Source: Flavobacterium sp. N502536 | GTDB taxonomy: Bacteria > Bacteroidota > Bacteroidia > Flavobacteriales > Flavobacteriaceae | DNA: 64,000 bases | Direction of reading: 5' to 3' | NCBI RefSeq assembly: GCF_025947345.1 | Contig: NZ_CP110011.1 | Coordinates: 4,906,001 to 4,970,000 of the forward strand | Shown here: piece after piece, positions 34,455 through 42,535 of the stretch | Numbering within the stretch: the stretch's first letter is position 1 | How the letters are laid out: every line of letters begins with the position of its first letter | Notes under the pieces: model-generated | The model's database searches: none | What the model was told of the DNA's origin: nothing | Seen by the model: only the letters and a program-made list of their open reading frames with translations | Made by a program: the position numbers and the translations under genes

Positions 34455-35231
34455 TTAATCTCTAATATTTTTCATAAAAAACAACAGAATAAATCCTAAC
34501 AACACAGCTGCTATGTGAAGGAATATTGAGTTTACTTGTGGCTGTAAAGAATTTACCTGATTTCTTATGTCCAAAGTTGCGGTGGTATGAATTTCATTTA
34601 TCTTGTTTACCTGTTTCTGTAGCGAATCAATTGTTTTATTTAAATATAAAATGTTCTGATGCTGATTGGAAAACAATCGCTTTACTTCTTTATCGGATAA
34701 GGCTGCTTTTTTCCTGATCACTCCTGTTCTCGGTTCTTTCAGTGTCAGCTCGCTTACATCTTCTACTTTAGTATTATTGATTTCAAAGCTATTGTTCAGT
34801 TTGTTAATCAGAAAAAAGATAAACAGTATATAGGACAGTAAAAATGTTGGCAAAATATACTGAATAATAATATCCATAGGTTTTAGTCTTGTCGCACTAT
34901 GAATATTGTTGATGGTGCTATAATTGGTAAAAAAAATAGGCTCTTGTTTTTTCTCTCTGTTCAATCTTTCGTTTTTATATTTTACTTCTAAATCAATCAA
35001 TTCAAAACGGTCCAGGCTATAAAGTCCCAGTGTTTCGTTTAGTTTTTTATGGTGTACCATCCAATTGAGGACTTCTTCCATTTGATACTCGGTAATAGCC
35101 GGGTCTTTTAATCTCCACAAAATTTCATTCTTTGTAAGTTCAAAGGGTTTTCCTTTGCTTTCAAAATAAAACAACTCTAAAATTATTTCATGCAAAGGTT
35201 TTGTTATGTCTACTGTATTGATAATTTCCAT
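34455..35231 (-). CDS. T6SS-associated two-TM protein at the end of the structural operon
   Basis: 258 residues. The N-terminal 80 residues look like a small winged-helix-type domain (HEIILELFYFESKGKPFEL, MEEVLNWMVHHKKL, LYSLDRFELIDLE). There is a TM at about 125-147 (YILPTFLLSYILFIFFLI), a coiled coil around 185-230 with LNKTIDSLQKQVNKINEI, and a second TM near the C-terminus (IAAVLLGFILLFFM). It may belong to the DUF5457 family; that is from memory. It lies 10 bases after tssR, last of the operon, so it may be an accessory part of the subtype iii membrane complex. I could not assign it to a named Tss protein. Confidence 0.75.
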   Translation of the reverse strand: MEIINTVDITKPLHEIILELFYFESKGKPFELTKNEILWRLKDPAITEYQMEEVLNWMVHHKKLNETLGLYSLDRFELIDLEVKYKNERLNREKKQEPIFFTNYSTINNIHSATRLKPMDIIIQYILPTFLLSYILFIFFLINKLNNSFEINNTKVEDVSELTLKEPRTGVIRKKAALSDKEVKRLFSNQHQNILYLNKTIDSLQKQVNKINEIHTTATLDIRNQVNSLQPQVNSIFLHIAAVLLGFILLFFMKNIRD

Positions 35232-35241
35232 AGTCGTTAAT

Positions 35242-37566
35242 TTATAATAGAAGTTTTTTTGGTATGTAATAGTATTTTAGCTGTGCTTCGTCATCAAAAA
35301 CCTCAAAAGCATTGTTGCGCAGCATTTTTTCTAAAACCTCAACCTTCGCATTTAATGTGATAAAAAGTGCCCGAAATTCATTCCGCTTTTTCTTAAACTT
35401 TCTAATATCCTTGATTCTTATTTCATGCAATTGCGAACTATTTACAAAGACTCTCGTTTTGTAATAAAGCAGATCCGCAAGGGAACTTCTGGCTCTTAAG
35501 GGCTCTGTTTGTCTAATGTTTTGAGCAAACGTTTTACATTTGTCCTTAAAGTTTAAAATCTCTACTTTGTCAATATTCTGATTGGTATACTCTTTACTGA
35601 TTAACTCTCTGTAGTTTTCAATAAGCAGTTTGATTTCTGCCTCCGTAAATAAAAGATGTACACTACTTTCTAAACTTTCAGTCAGTGTGTCTTTTGCCGT
35701 TATGGCAAAGGATTCACTTTTATAGTTTTTCGGTATATCGGTGTCGACACTATCTTTATGCGAGAAGTTTTCAAGAAGACTGTTTATGGTTTCACTTGGC
35801 TGACTTCTCAAAAAACTAAATTCATTTTTATACTGCGTGAGTGATTTTAAAAGTCGGTTATTCGTTTTTATGGTCTTACTGATCACACTGTCAATCGCTT
35901 TATTAATGGTTTCAGGAGTAAGCCCTCCATTTAGTTTCGGAAAAACAATTCCTCCATTAAAATTACTCTTTAAAGGAGCATCGTAGATGTAATCATTATC
36001 GTATTCACCAGTATACACAAACTCATCGTTCTTGGTGATCAATTTTGGATCTACGTAATAATTTTGAATGTTCTTTTTATTGGCATTACTGGCATCGCTC
36101 AAATGCATTTTGCTTTGCAGAATAAAATCCTGATTGTCTCCATTGTTCTCATTCCCAAAAAGAATAAACAGTAACTTACCATTATTTTTGGCTAACTGAG
36201 TAAAACTATCGTTGAGTACCGAATTTACAGAGCCGTCTAGACCTGCCAGAATGAAGAAGTTATTTTCAAAATTCACATCTGAATCGAGAAACTGACTGAT
36301 CGTCGTATTGTTGTTAGGCAAAATATTTTCTGCCGGAACCTCTTCGGGTGTTTTGATGCTTTTTTCGATTAAATCAAACCATTTTGAAAAAGAGGCTGAT
36401 TTTTTCAGATAATAACTCTTCGATCTTCCTTTAGCAATAAAAGAGTACGTAAAATTATAGTTTGCGTACAAATCACTACTGATCGTTAATTTAATATTTT
36501 GCAGTGCTGAAAGTGTTTTCTTTAAGTGCGTTTTGGTTCCATTGTTATTCTCAAAAACGTAAAAGAAGTTAATGTTTTTGCTTTGTAAAGCAATTTGTTC
36601 AATCGTTTTGATCGAAATATCATCTCCTTTTAGATTGGTAATTTTGTTTTTATCATGATTCCATATGTTAGCCGGCAATAAAATTTTGCTGGCATTGTCA
36701 AACTGAACCGGTACACTGGTTTGATTTTCGTTTACAAAAAAAGTGTTCTTATACAATTCACTCGCGTGAAAGTTAATTTTTCCGGACGAAAACTTTAACG
36801 TATCGGTAGGTTTCAGTTTTACGACCATGTTATCTTCAAGAGGATTCAGATATTGCAAAGGAACCCAGCCGTATTTAAGATTAGTCGTGTCTTTTGGCAT
36901 CACATCATCAAAGTTGGATACAAAAGCCGAATTGATTGTTTTATCTATTTTATAGACATATACAAAATCATTTAGTTTTATACTTTTCTTTGATACCGCT
37001 TCTAAATTGGGATCGCTTTTCAGCAAAAGGGTACTCTTTTTAACGTTTATTTTGCTCGAAAATAAGTTGTCTAAAGTGTTGCAGGCCACAAAATACTTTA
37101 CATATTTTAAATTGACCTGATTTTGCATTGCCCTGCTGTATTCAATCACATTGTCTTTTTTAATCCAGCCCAGATACTGAACTTCTTTTGCATTAGAAAA
37201 GTGATTTGTTTTACTTCGAAAGACCGAAAATGTCCCTTTGGGTTTACCAATCAGTTTTTTATCGGCAACCACCACTTCGTAATAATTCTTATCCTGATTG
37301 ATCACATACATCGGCGACAAAATATTCACCTTGTTTTTTACCTTGGCCCCATAAGGTTCTTCATAGATTTTATTTTCATTTCTATCTGAAAGCACTAATT
37401 TAAGCTGTGATTTTTCGTCTTCTTTTTGCCTTTCATTGTCGTACGTATTCACAATTTTTTCTGTTTTTTTGAGAACACTTGTACTATTACTAACCTGCGA
37501 AAAAATTGGACTTATAACCAACAAGAACATCAAAGAAGTATATCGAAGTAAAATACTAATTTTCAT
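35242..37566 (-). CDS. tssR: TssR, T6SS subtype iii envelope component
   Basis: 774 residues with a signal peptide (ILLRYTSLMFLLVISPIFSQ). An SH3-like start follows (EPYGAKVKNKVNILSPMYVI, VNLKYVKYF), then a long beta-rich middle, and around 440-500 a segment with NNFFILAGLDGSVNSVLND and KLLFILFGNENN that resembles a von Willebrand A-type fold. The C-terminal 150 residues are helical and basic. Length, periplasmic signal and the place after the PKD-domain gene fit TssR, one of the components (TssN-TssR) that replace TssJLM in Bacteroidota systems. Its start overlaps the upstream gene by 11 bases. Confidence 0.75.
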   Translation of the reverse strand: MKISILLRYTSLMFLLVISPIFSQVSNSTSVLKKTEKIVNTYDNERQKEDEKSQLKLVLSDRNENKIYEEPYGAKVKNKVNILSPMYVINQDKNYYEVVVADKKLIGKPKGTFSVFRSKTNHFSNAKEVQYLGWIKKDNVIEYSRAMQNQVNLKYVKYFVACNTLDNLFSSKINVKKSTLLLKSDPNLEAVSKKSIKLNDFVYVYKIDKTINSAFVSNFDDVMPKDTTNLKYGWVPLQYLNPLEDNMVVKLKPTDTLKFSSGKINFHASELYKNTFFVNENQTSVPVQFDNASKILLPANIWNHDKNKITNLKGDDISIKTIEQIALQSKNINFFYVFENNNGTKTHLKKTLSALQNIKLTISSDLYANYNFTYSFIAKGRSKSYYLKKSASFSKWFDLIEKSIKTPEEVPAENILPNNNTTISQFLDSDVNFENNFFILAGLDGSVNSVLNDSFTQLAKNNGKLLFILFGNENNGDNQDFILQSKMHLSDASNANKKNIQNYYVDPKLITKNDEFVYTGEYDNDYIYDAPLKSNFNGGIVFPKLNGGLTPETINKAIDSVISKTIKTNNRLLKSLTQYKNEFSFLRSQPSETINSLLENFSHKDSVDTDIPKNYKSESFAITAKDTLTESLESSVHLLFTEAEIKLLIENYRELISKEYTNQNIDKVEILNFKDKCKTFAQNIRQTEPLRARSSLADLLYYKTRVFVNSSQLHEIRIKDIRKFKKKRNEFRALFITLNAKVEVLEKMLRNNAFEVFDDEAQLKYYYIPKKLLL

Positions 37567-38506
37567 CTGTTGCTTTATTTTTTTTGGTTTTTTGGGTAAT
37601 ATTGATTTGCTTAAAGCATTTGATTGTATCTAGTTTTACTTCCTGAATAATGGTAGATTTTCCGTCTAAATAATGCAGTCCCTGACAATAACTCAAAAAG
37701 TCATTGTATTTTTCTTCATTAACCACCACTACTACATCCGACAAATTATTACAGATGTATTTGTTTTTCAAATAATTGACCTGTTCTTTGTAGGTTCTTG
37801 TATCCCTTGCTCCCAGATTGGCAATAATTTGCAGTCGTTTTTTAATATCATTTATGACAATACCTGCCGAATCAATTTTTTCCGGTTCTTTAAAGGGTTC
37901 GTACAATGGATAAATCTCAATCTCTTTTCTTACCGGATATCCCGTTTTATCTGTCTCCAATTTTACGGTGTAAACACCCGGTTTGGTGAAAATGTAAATA
38001 GCCTGTTTTTCATAAGAATCGATAGTCCCCGTTTCTCCAAAATCCCAATACCAGTTGCTCGAACTTGGCGAGTATCCGGTAAATACAATTTCTTCGCCCA
38101 CATAACCAAAATCCGGGGCAAATATTTTTGAAATAGAGTCTCTTGCAGTCAAAGCTCTTCCGTTAACGATATTGATTTGCTTCGAAAAATCAAACTTATT
38201 GTCAATTTTTAGCGTTACCAGATATTTACCTGCTTTTTCATAGGTATAATTTACACTTCCTTTGCTCACAATTGAATCACCGTTTCCAAAATACCAGACC
38301 GCTTTTTTATCTTCTATTAAAGTGCTGTCGTTTATTTTAAAATTCAACTCCTCATCTAATTCGTACTGATGATTATCATTCTCATCTAATATCGAAAAAT
38401 CAAGATTATTTAATCTTTTATTGTACGGAAATAGCAATGCCACGATCACTAAAATTACCGCAAGGCAGAACAAAAGGATAACTACTGTTTTATTTTTAAT
38501 GTTCAT
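37556..38506 (-). CDS. PKD-domain membrane-anchored T6SS protein (TssP/TssQ candidate)
   Basis: 316 residues. The N-terminal anchor is TVVILLFCLAVILVIVALLF, then there are two PKD-type beta-sandwich domains with the typical AVWYFGNGDSIVSKG...YTYEKAGKYLVTL and NWYWDFGETG...IYIFTKPGVYTVKL (about 35-115 and 125-205). The C-terminal 100 residues are helical. This periplasmic-facing structure fits the subtype iii trans-envelope complex. Position in the operon, between TssR and the small TssO-like proteins, suggests TssP or TssQ, and I leave the letter open. It overlaps both neighbours by 11 bases, so the genes are translationally coupled. Confidence 0.75.
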   Translation of the reverse strand: MNIKNKTVVILLFCLAVILVIVALLFPYNKRLNNLDFSILDENDNHQYELDEELNFKINDSTLIEDKKAVWYFGNGDSIVSKGSVNYTYEKAGKYLVTLKIDNKFDFSKQINIVNGRALTARDSISKIFAPDFGYVGEEIVFTGYSPSSSNWYWDFGETGTIDSYEKQAIYIFTKPGVYTVKLETDKTGYPVRKEIEIYPLYEPFKEPEKIDSAGIVINDIKKRLQIIANLGARDTRTYKEQVNYLKNKYICNNLSDVVVVVNEEKYNDFLSYCQGLHYLDGKSTIIQEVKLDTIKCFKQINITQKTKKNKATDEN

Positions 38507-38966
38507 TTTTAAAATTCGCTTTACATTCGTTTAGACTTCTTTGAACAAGAGTATCATTTTTCCTGACCGTACTTTCTTCCAGATTGATCTCTAAAAAAAC
38601 ATTTAACAGGTTCCCGCCAATCACACAAAAATTATACGACGAATGAAATTCATTGTCCTTATACAATTGTTTGTATTCGGATATGTTTCTTTTTACTTCA
38701 TCTATTCGCTGTACCTGATTAATATCGTATTTGATCGTATCAATGGTTTTGAAAATCAGTTTTGATTTATTAGCATAATCTACTTTAATCTCCTGCATCT
38801 TTTCATAGTCATTAATTCTGTTGAGCATATCCGTATTATTAAAATTTGGAGTTTTTAATAAAAATTTGGTAACACCAATGTATATTACACAAGCACTTAT
38901 AATAAATAACAAATTGAATTTTAGCTTTTTCCAATATGTTTCATCAAATTCTATTGCCTTTTTCAT
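38496..38966 (-). CDS. Small TssO/TssP-like membrane protein
   Basis: 156 residues with one TM at about 17-37 (FNLLFIISACVIYIGVTKFLL) preceded by a short basic cytoplasmic tail, then a coiled-coil-forming periplasmic part (RINDYEKMQEIKVDYANKSK...VQRIDEVKRNISEYKQLYKD). Size and architecture closely parallel the gene just upstream, so the two may be paralogous TssO-type subunits or TssO and TssP. Overlaps the PKD gene by 11 bases. It is part of the inner-membrane ring of the subtype iii apparatus by inference. Confidence 0.75.
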   Translation of the reverse strand: MKKAIEFDETYWKKLKFNLLFIISACVIYIGVTKFLLKTPNFNNTDMLNRINDYEKMQEIKVDYANKSKLIFKTIDTIKYDINQVQRIDEVKRNISEYKQLYKDNEFHSSYNFCVIGGNLLNVFLEINLEESTVRKNDTLVQRSLNECKANFKNEH

Positions 38967-38976
38967 GATTATAGGA

Positions 38977-39468
38977 TTATTTCTTTTTATTTTCCTGGTT
39001 GTGTTTTTCGATACAATTTTTAAGCTGATTTTTGTTAATCCCGTAACCTGTCTCGGCTTCTTTCAAAACATCAATTTTAGTCTGTATTCGTTGCAGTTCA
39101 ACCAAAAACTCTTCGTATAACCCAAAAGAATTTGTCAGATTCGTTTTTGATTTTCGAATTTCATTATTGATCGCGAATCTTTTTTCATTGATTAAAGACT
39201 GAAGATTCTTGCGTTCGTTTAAGGTTCTGTCTTTAAATCTCAGGTCGTTAATTTCGATTAGGATTTCGTCAAACAGCAGGTTCATTTCTCCCTGTTTTAC
39301 CGCAATATCATTATAGTACTTATGCTTTTGCTCTAATTCGGCAACACCCTTATTGGCGGTAGTTAACGTGATATACAGACAGCCAAAAATAAAAGCAAAC
39401 GTGATAAAAAACATGCTATAGAACTTACGCTTTTTAGCCTTTATTTTAATGTGATTAAGTGGTTCCAT
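38977..39468 (-). CDS. tssO: TssO, small T6SS membrane protein
   Basis: 163 residues. A cytoplasmic tail (MEPLNHIKIKAKKRK) is followed by a TM at about 17-38 (SMFFITFAFIFGCLYITLTT) and a long coiled coil with AELEQKHKYYNDIAVKQGEM and NERKNLQSLINEKRFAINNE. This matches the single-pass, coiled-coil TssO of Bacteroidota T6SS in length and layout. It sits after tssK and before a similar small gene. The family assignment is by architecture and context, not by a catalytic motif. Confidence 0.7.
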   Translation of the reverse strand: MEPLNHIKIKAKKRKFYSMFFITFAFIFGCLYITLTTANKGVAELEQKHKYYNDIAVKQGEMNLLFDEILIEINDLRFKDRTLNERKNLQSLINEKRFAINNEIRKSKTNLTNSFGLYEEFLVELQRIQTKIDVLKEAETGYGINKNQLKNCIEKHNQENKKK

Positions 39469-39478
39469 TGTTTTGTTT

Positions 39479-40615
39479 TTAATCTAGTATTGACCATGTA
39501 TTGCTTTTTGGTGCAGAGACTTTGGTTTCTTCACTAATAACAATATTTTCTTTTCTGATTCCGATATATTCCAATTCGCTTAATTTTTGCCATAAGCGTT
39601 TTAAAATCCCTAAAAACTGGTTTAGTTTTTCGAGCGTTTGAGCGATATCGTTATGGTCGTAAACCGCATTTTTTGCTTCAAACAATACCGTTAGCAGCTC
39701 TGATGGTTTAACATCAATCCACTCGTAGTAATATTGTAACAAAACCTCTTTCTCTTTGTCGTCCATTAAAGTCAGAGCCGAAAGAAGGTGATTGGCCAAC
39801 ACGATTATTTTGTCAAACATATAAACCGGAGACTCTTCAGAAGCAATGTTTTTTAGATAAAAACAGTTCTCCGCATAATAGTTCAATATCTTGTTACACA
39901 AACTAAATGTGTTAGACACCAGTTTGTTATTGATTGCGCTTTGGGCATTCTTTTTATGAATCTTTATTGAAAAATCATTTAACTGATACAATTCCGTATT
40001 CACTTTCGTCAGAAATTGATTTAAAATCTCGCTGTTTTTGGTCTTTACTACAGGAGCGATGTACTTTCCGTCTTCGATAAAAGTTCCGTTCTGGAAGGCT
40101 ATTTTCTTAACAATTATAAAGTAGCCTGACAAAAAGTTATCGTTTACTTCTTTTTTATTGACAATATGCAATTTTATATCGGGAAGCACATGGGGATGGT
40201 GCAACGGAATGCTCTCAGGATCCGGAATACCTACAGGAATTAAATCATAAGGATTTATAGAAACAATAACATAATATTGCTCAAAAGAATTGCGATCTAA
40301 ATCATTTGCATTGATACTTACCTCAGGAAGTTTAGTACCATAAATATCCTGATTAAAAGAAATGATGTGCCCGTTCTTAGCAATTAATTCGCATTTTTTT
40401 AAATAGGCAACTAATTGACCGCCTTCAATTTTTATTTCAATCTCAATAGATTTATTGCCTGCAGGCTGGATACAGCCATAATTGAAATTGTTTAACTGAA
40501 CTTTATTATAATCGCTTACAATTGTTATAAAGTTGAAATAATTATTGATAAAATGGTCTTTGGTTAGTTTTACACCATCTGTCCAGTTAATGGGTAAATG
40601 TATGTTTGATTTCAT
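39479..40615 (-). CDS. tssK: Type VI baseplate protein TssK
   Basis: 378 residues. The N-terminal part has the TssK opening WTDGVKLTKDHFINN (equivalent to the W.eG..l.pqHFq motif), then a beta-rich shell region to about 170. The middle is a helical bundle and the C-terminus a receptor-like domain with SELLTVLFEAKNAVYDHNDI. TssK links the baseplate to the membrane complex. It follows tssN by 92 bases and precedes tssO by 10. It is shorter than the proteobacterial TssK (about 445) and typical of the Bacteroidota form. Confidence 0.85.
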   Translation of the reverse strand: MKSNIHLPINWTDGVKLTKDHFINNYFNFITIVSDYNKVQLNNFNYGCIQPAGNKSIEIEIKIEGGQLVAYLKKCELIAKNGHIISFNQDIYGTKLPEVSINANDLDRNSFEQYYVIVSINPYDLIPVGIPDPESIPLHHPHVLPDIKLHIVNKKEVNDNFLSGYFIIVKKIAFQNGTFIEDGKYIAPVVKTKNSEILNQFLTKVNTELYQLNDFSIKIHKKNAQSAINNKLVSNTFSLCNKILNYYAENCFYLKNIASEESPVYMFDKIIVLANHLLSALTLMDDKEKEVLLQYYYEWIDVKPSELLTVLFEAKNAVYDHNDIAQTLEKLNQFLGILKRLWQKLSELEYIGIRKENIVISEETKVSAPKSNTWSILD

Positions 40616-40707
40616 AATTCGAAGTTGTTTTATGGTGGTATTCGTTAGTTTTTTTTATTTCCATTTCTTTTAAATCCATCTGGTTTCAAAAGAAGTCAAA
40701 GTTTTAA

Positions 40708-41592
40708 TTATTCCTCTAGTTCATCCTGCTGCCTGTTTAAAGCAACTCTTTTAGCAAAAATGATTTGTTTGTTTTTCAATTTACTCTGAGAGATGGTCTG
40801 ATACGGACTCAGATTTCTGATAAACAAGGGAAATCTAAAATATTTTGCCGTGTAAAAAATCCAACCGGTATCTTCGTTCTCAGCACTGGATTCGATAGCA
40901 TCGTTTGGAAATCTATAATTTTGGTCTTCAATAAATTTATCAAACCAGCTGCCCAGATTGACATCCTGAGCAATTTTTACATCAAATTTTGAAAAGAATT
41001 CAGAGTCTATTTTCTTCTTAATATTAATAGAAACCTGCATCAGGCGGAATTTGTCAATATTGTCCCAATAGTCAAAATCCTTGCGCTCTTTACCCACTCT
41101 CCAGTATTCATAAAAGGGTTCAGGGATTTGTAAATATTTTTTCTTTGATTCCTCAAAAAAGATTGGCGCATATAACCACAGAATGTTAAGCATACTGATG
41201 TGTGCATAACTTGATATGGCAATATAATTAAAGACGAGGTAGTAGATCCAGGAAGAAAGAATGGCTACAATTAAAAAAAGAAAAAGTTTTGCGGGAGCAC
41301 TATTTTGTATGCCTATCTTCTGAAATAAAGCCGTTTTCATGAAATACAATAAGGCAACTCCAAGCAGTAAGTAGTAAAAGATTGAAAAAAATAAGCCAAA
41401 CCAAATGAACTCGTTGTTAAAGAAAGCAAACAAACAGGGTAAAGCCGCGATAAGTGAAAAGCATAAAACAAATACGATCGCTGATTTTGTTTTTATTTTT
41501 ATGCTTGCAAATTGATTCATTACAAGCGTAATAATTAAAATTAAAAACGGTGCCAGGAGGTATTTCAGAAAAAAGGGCAATATTGTATTCAT
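40708..41592 (-). CDS. tssN: TssN, multi-span T6SS membrane protein
   Basis: 294 residues. Four or five hydrophobic spans fill the first 150 residues (LLAPFLILIITLVMNQ, AIVFVLCFSLIAALPCLF, LFFSIFYYLLLGVALLYF, FLFLIVAILSSWIYYLVF, with a further one near YAHISMLNILWLYAPIFF). A cytoplasmic domain follows (KYLQIPEPFYEYWRVGKERK). TssN is a signature protein of subtype iii and takes the membrane-anchor role of TssL/TssM. Placed between tssG and tssK, as expected. The last residues are charged (NRQQDELEE). Confidence 0.85.
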   Translation of the reverse strand: MNTILPFFLKYLLAPFLILIITLVMNQFASIKIKTKSAIVFVLCFSLIAALPCLFAFFNNEFIWFGLFFSIFYYLLLGVALLYFMKTALFQKIGIQNSAPAKLFLFLIVAILSSWIYYLVFNYIAISSYAHISMLNILWLYAPIFFEESKKKYLQIPEPFYEYWRVGKERKDFDYWDNIDKFRLMQVSINIKKKIDSEFFSKFDVKIAQDVNLGSWFDKFIEDQNYRFPNDAIESSAENEDTGWIFYTAKYFRFPLFIRNLSPYQTISQSKLKNKQIIFAKRVALNRQQDELEE

Positions 41593-41626
41593 AATTGAAG
41601 TGGTATTATTATGATGCTTTAAAAAA

Positions 41627-42532
41627 TTATAAAATGGTATTTATGCCTAAATAGTTTTCGTTTAATTTTATTCCCAATTGATAGTTGTTAAAAAAAACAA
41701 TGTCAACTCTCCGGTTACTGATAATAAAATACTCGAGTACTTTCCGGGTAAGAGTCATCTTCCGCTCGAGTATCGAATAGTCGATATTTCCCTCAAAATA
41801 TAGTGTTACCTCAACATTATCAACTTCGCTTTCTACAGCTCCGCAAAGGCCCAAATTAAAGCCGAGTAAACCATCGCTTAATTTTAAAAATGGAGATTCT
41901 GTAAAAACATGTTTTTTGTATTTTAGTTTTACCGTGTCACCCAGTAACATTTCCAACACTTTTTCCAATTCAGGAAGGTTCTCTTTTAATTTTTCTGCCT
42001 CACATAAATAGATGAATAGATTCTTCTTTTGTGTATTAGACAGATCAAAATCAATTGCAATTAACTCATCTACAATCCTTAGAAACAAATCAATCTTATC
42101 GCTAAACAAGTGAAGGCTTCTTACGGCAAAATTTGAACTTGCCGAAAAAATCTCATTGTCAAAAGGCATAAAGAAATCAAGCGCATTCTTTTCTACTTTT
42201 TTATTTTCCTTTACCGCTTCTACAATCTCTTTATTAGACATGGTAGAATTACTAACTGATAACGGATGAAACAGTAATTCGGGTAAATTATGGTAAATGC
42301 TATTTTTAGCCAAATGCAATAACAGCGCTTCCTTTGTATATTTTGAATCTTCCTGATACAACATTGAAGAAAGATCAATAGCATCTCTGGAATTGTTTCT
42401 TTTAGAAAGGCCTTTGTGTCTGACAAAAACTTCAGTTTCATTTTTTAAAAGGTTCTGCAATTCATAAAAAAGAATTTCGCCCTTTAGATTAAAATTAAGC
42501 TGTTGTTTTAAAACTGCAATATCCTGCTCCAT
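41627..42532 (-). CDS. tssG: Type VI baseplate protein TssG
   Basis: 301 residues. The start contains the conserved EVFVRHKGLSKRNNSRD segment, and the C-terminal half has SPFLKLSDGLLGFNLGLCGA, the family's smLG..s.LG.~~~lG block, followed by KMTLTRKVLEYFI. TssG forms with TssF the wedge of the baseplate. ClpV and TssF genes lie just upstream (4 bases between clpV stop and this start). The match is by motif, length and position. Confidence 0.8.
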   Translation of the reverse strand: MEQDIAVLKQQLNFNLKGEILFYELQNLLKNETEVFVRHKGLSKRNNSRDAIDLSSMLYQEDSKYTKEALLLHLAKNSIYHNLPELLFHPLSVSNSTMSNKEIVEAVKENKKVEKNALDFFMPFDNEIFSASSNFAVRSLHLFSDKIDLFLRIVDELIAIDFDLSNTQKKNLFIYLCEAEKLKENLPELEKVLEMLLGDTVKLKYKKHVFTESPFLKLSDGLLGFNLGLCGAVESEVDNVEVTLYFEGNIDYSILERKMTLTRKVLEYFIISNRRVDIVFFNNYQLGIKLNENYLGINTIL

Positions 42533-42535
42533 AGC

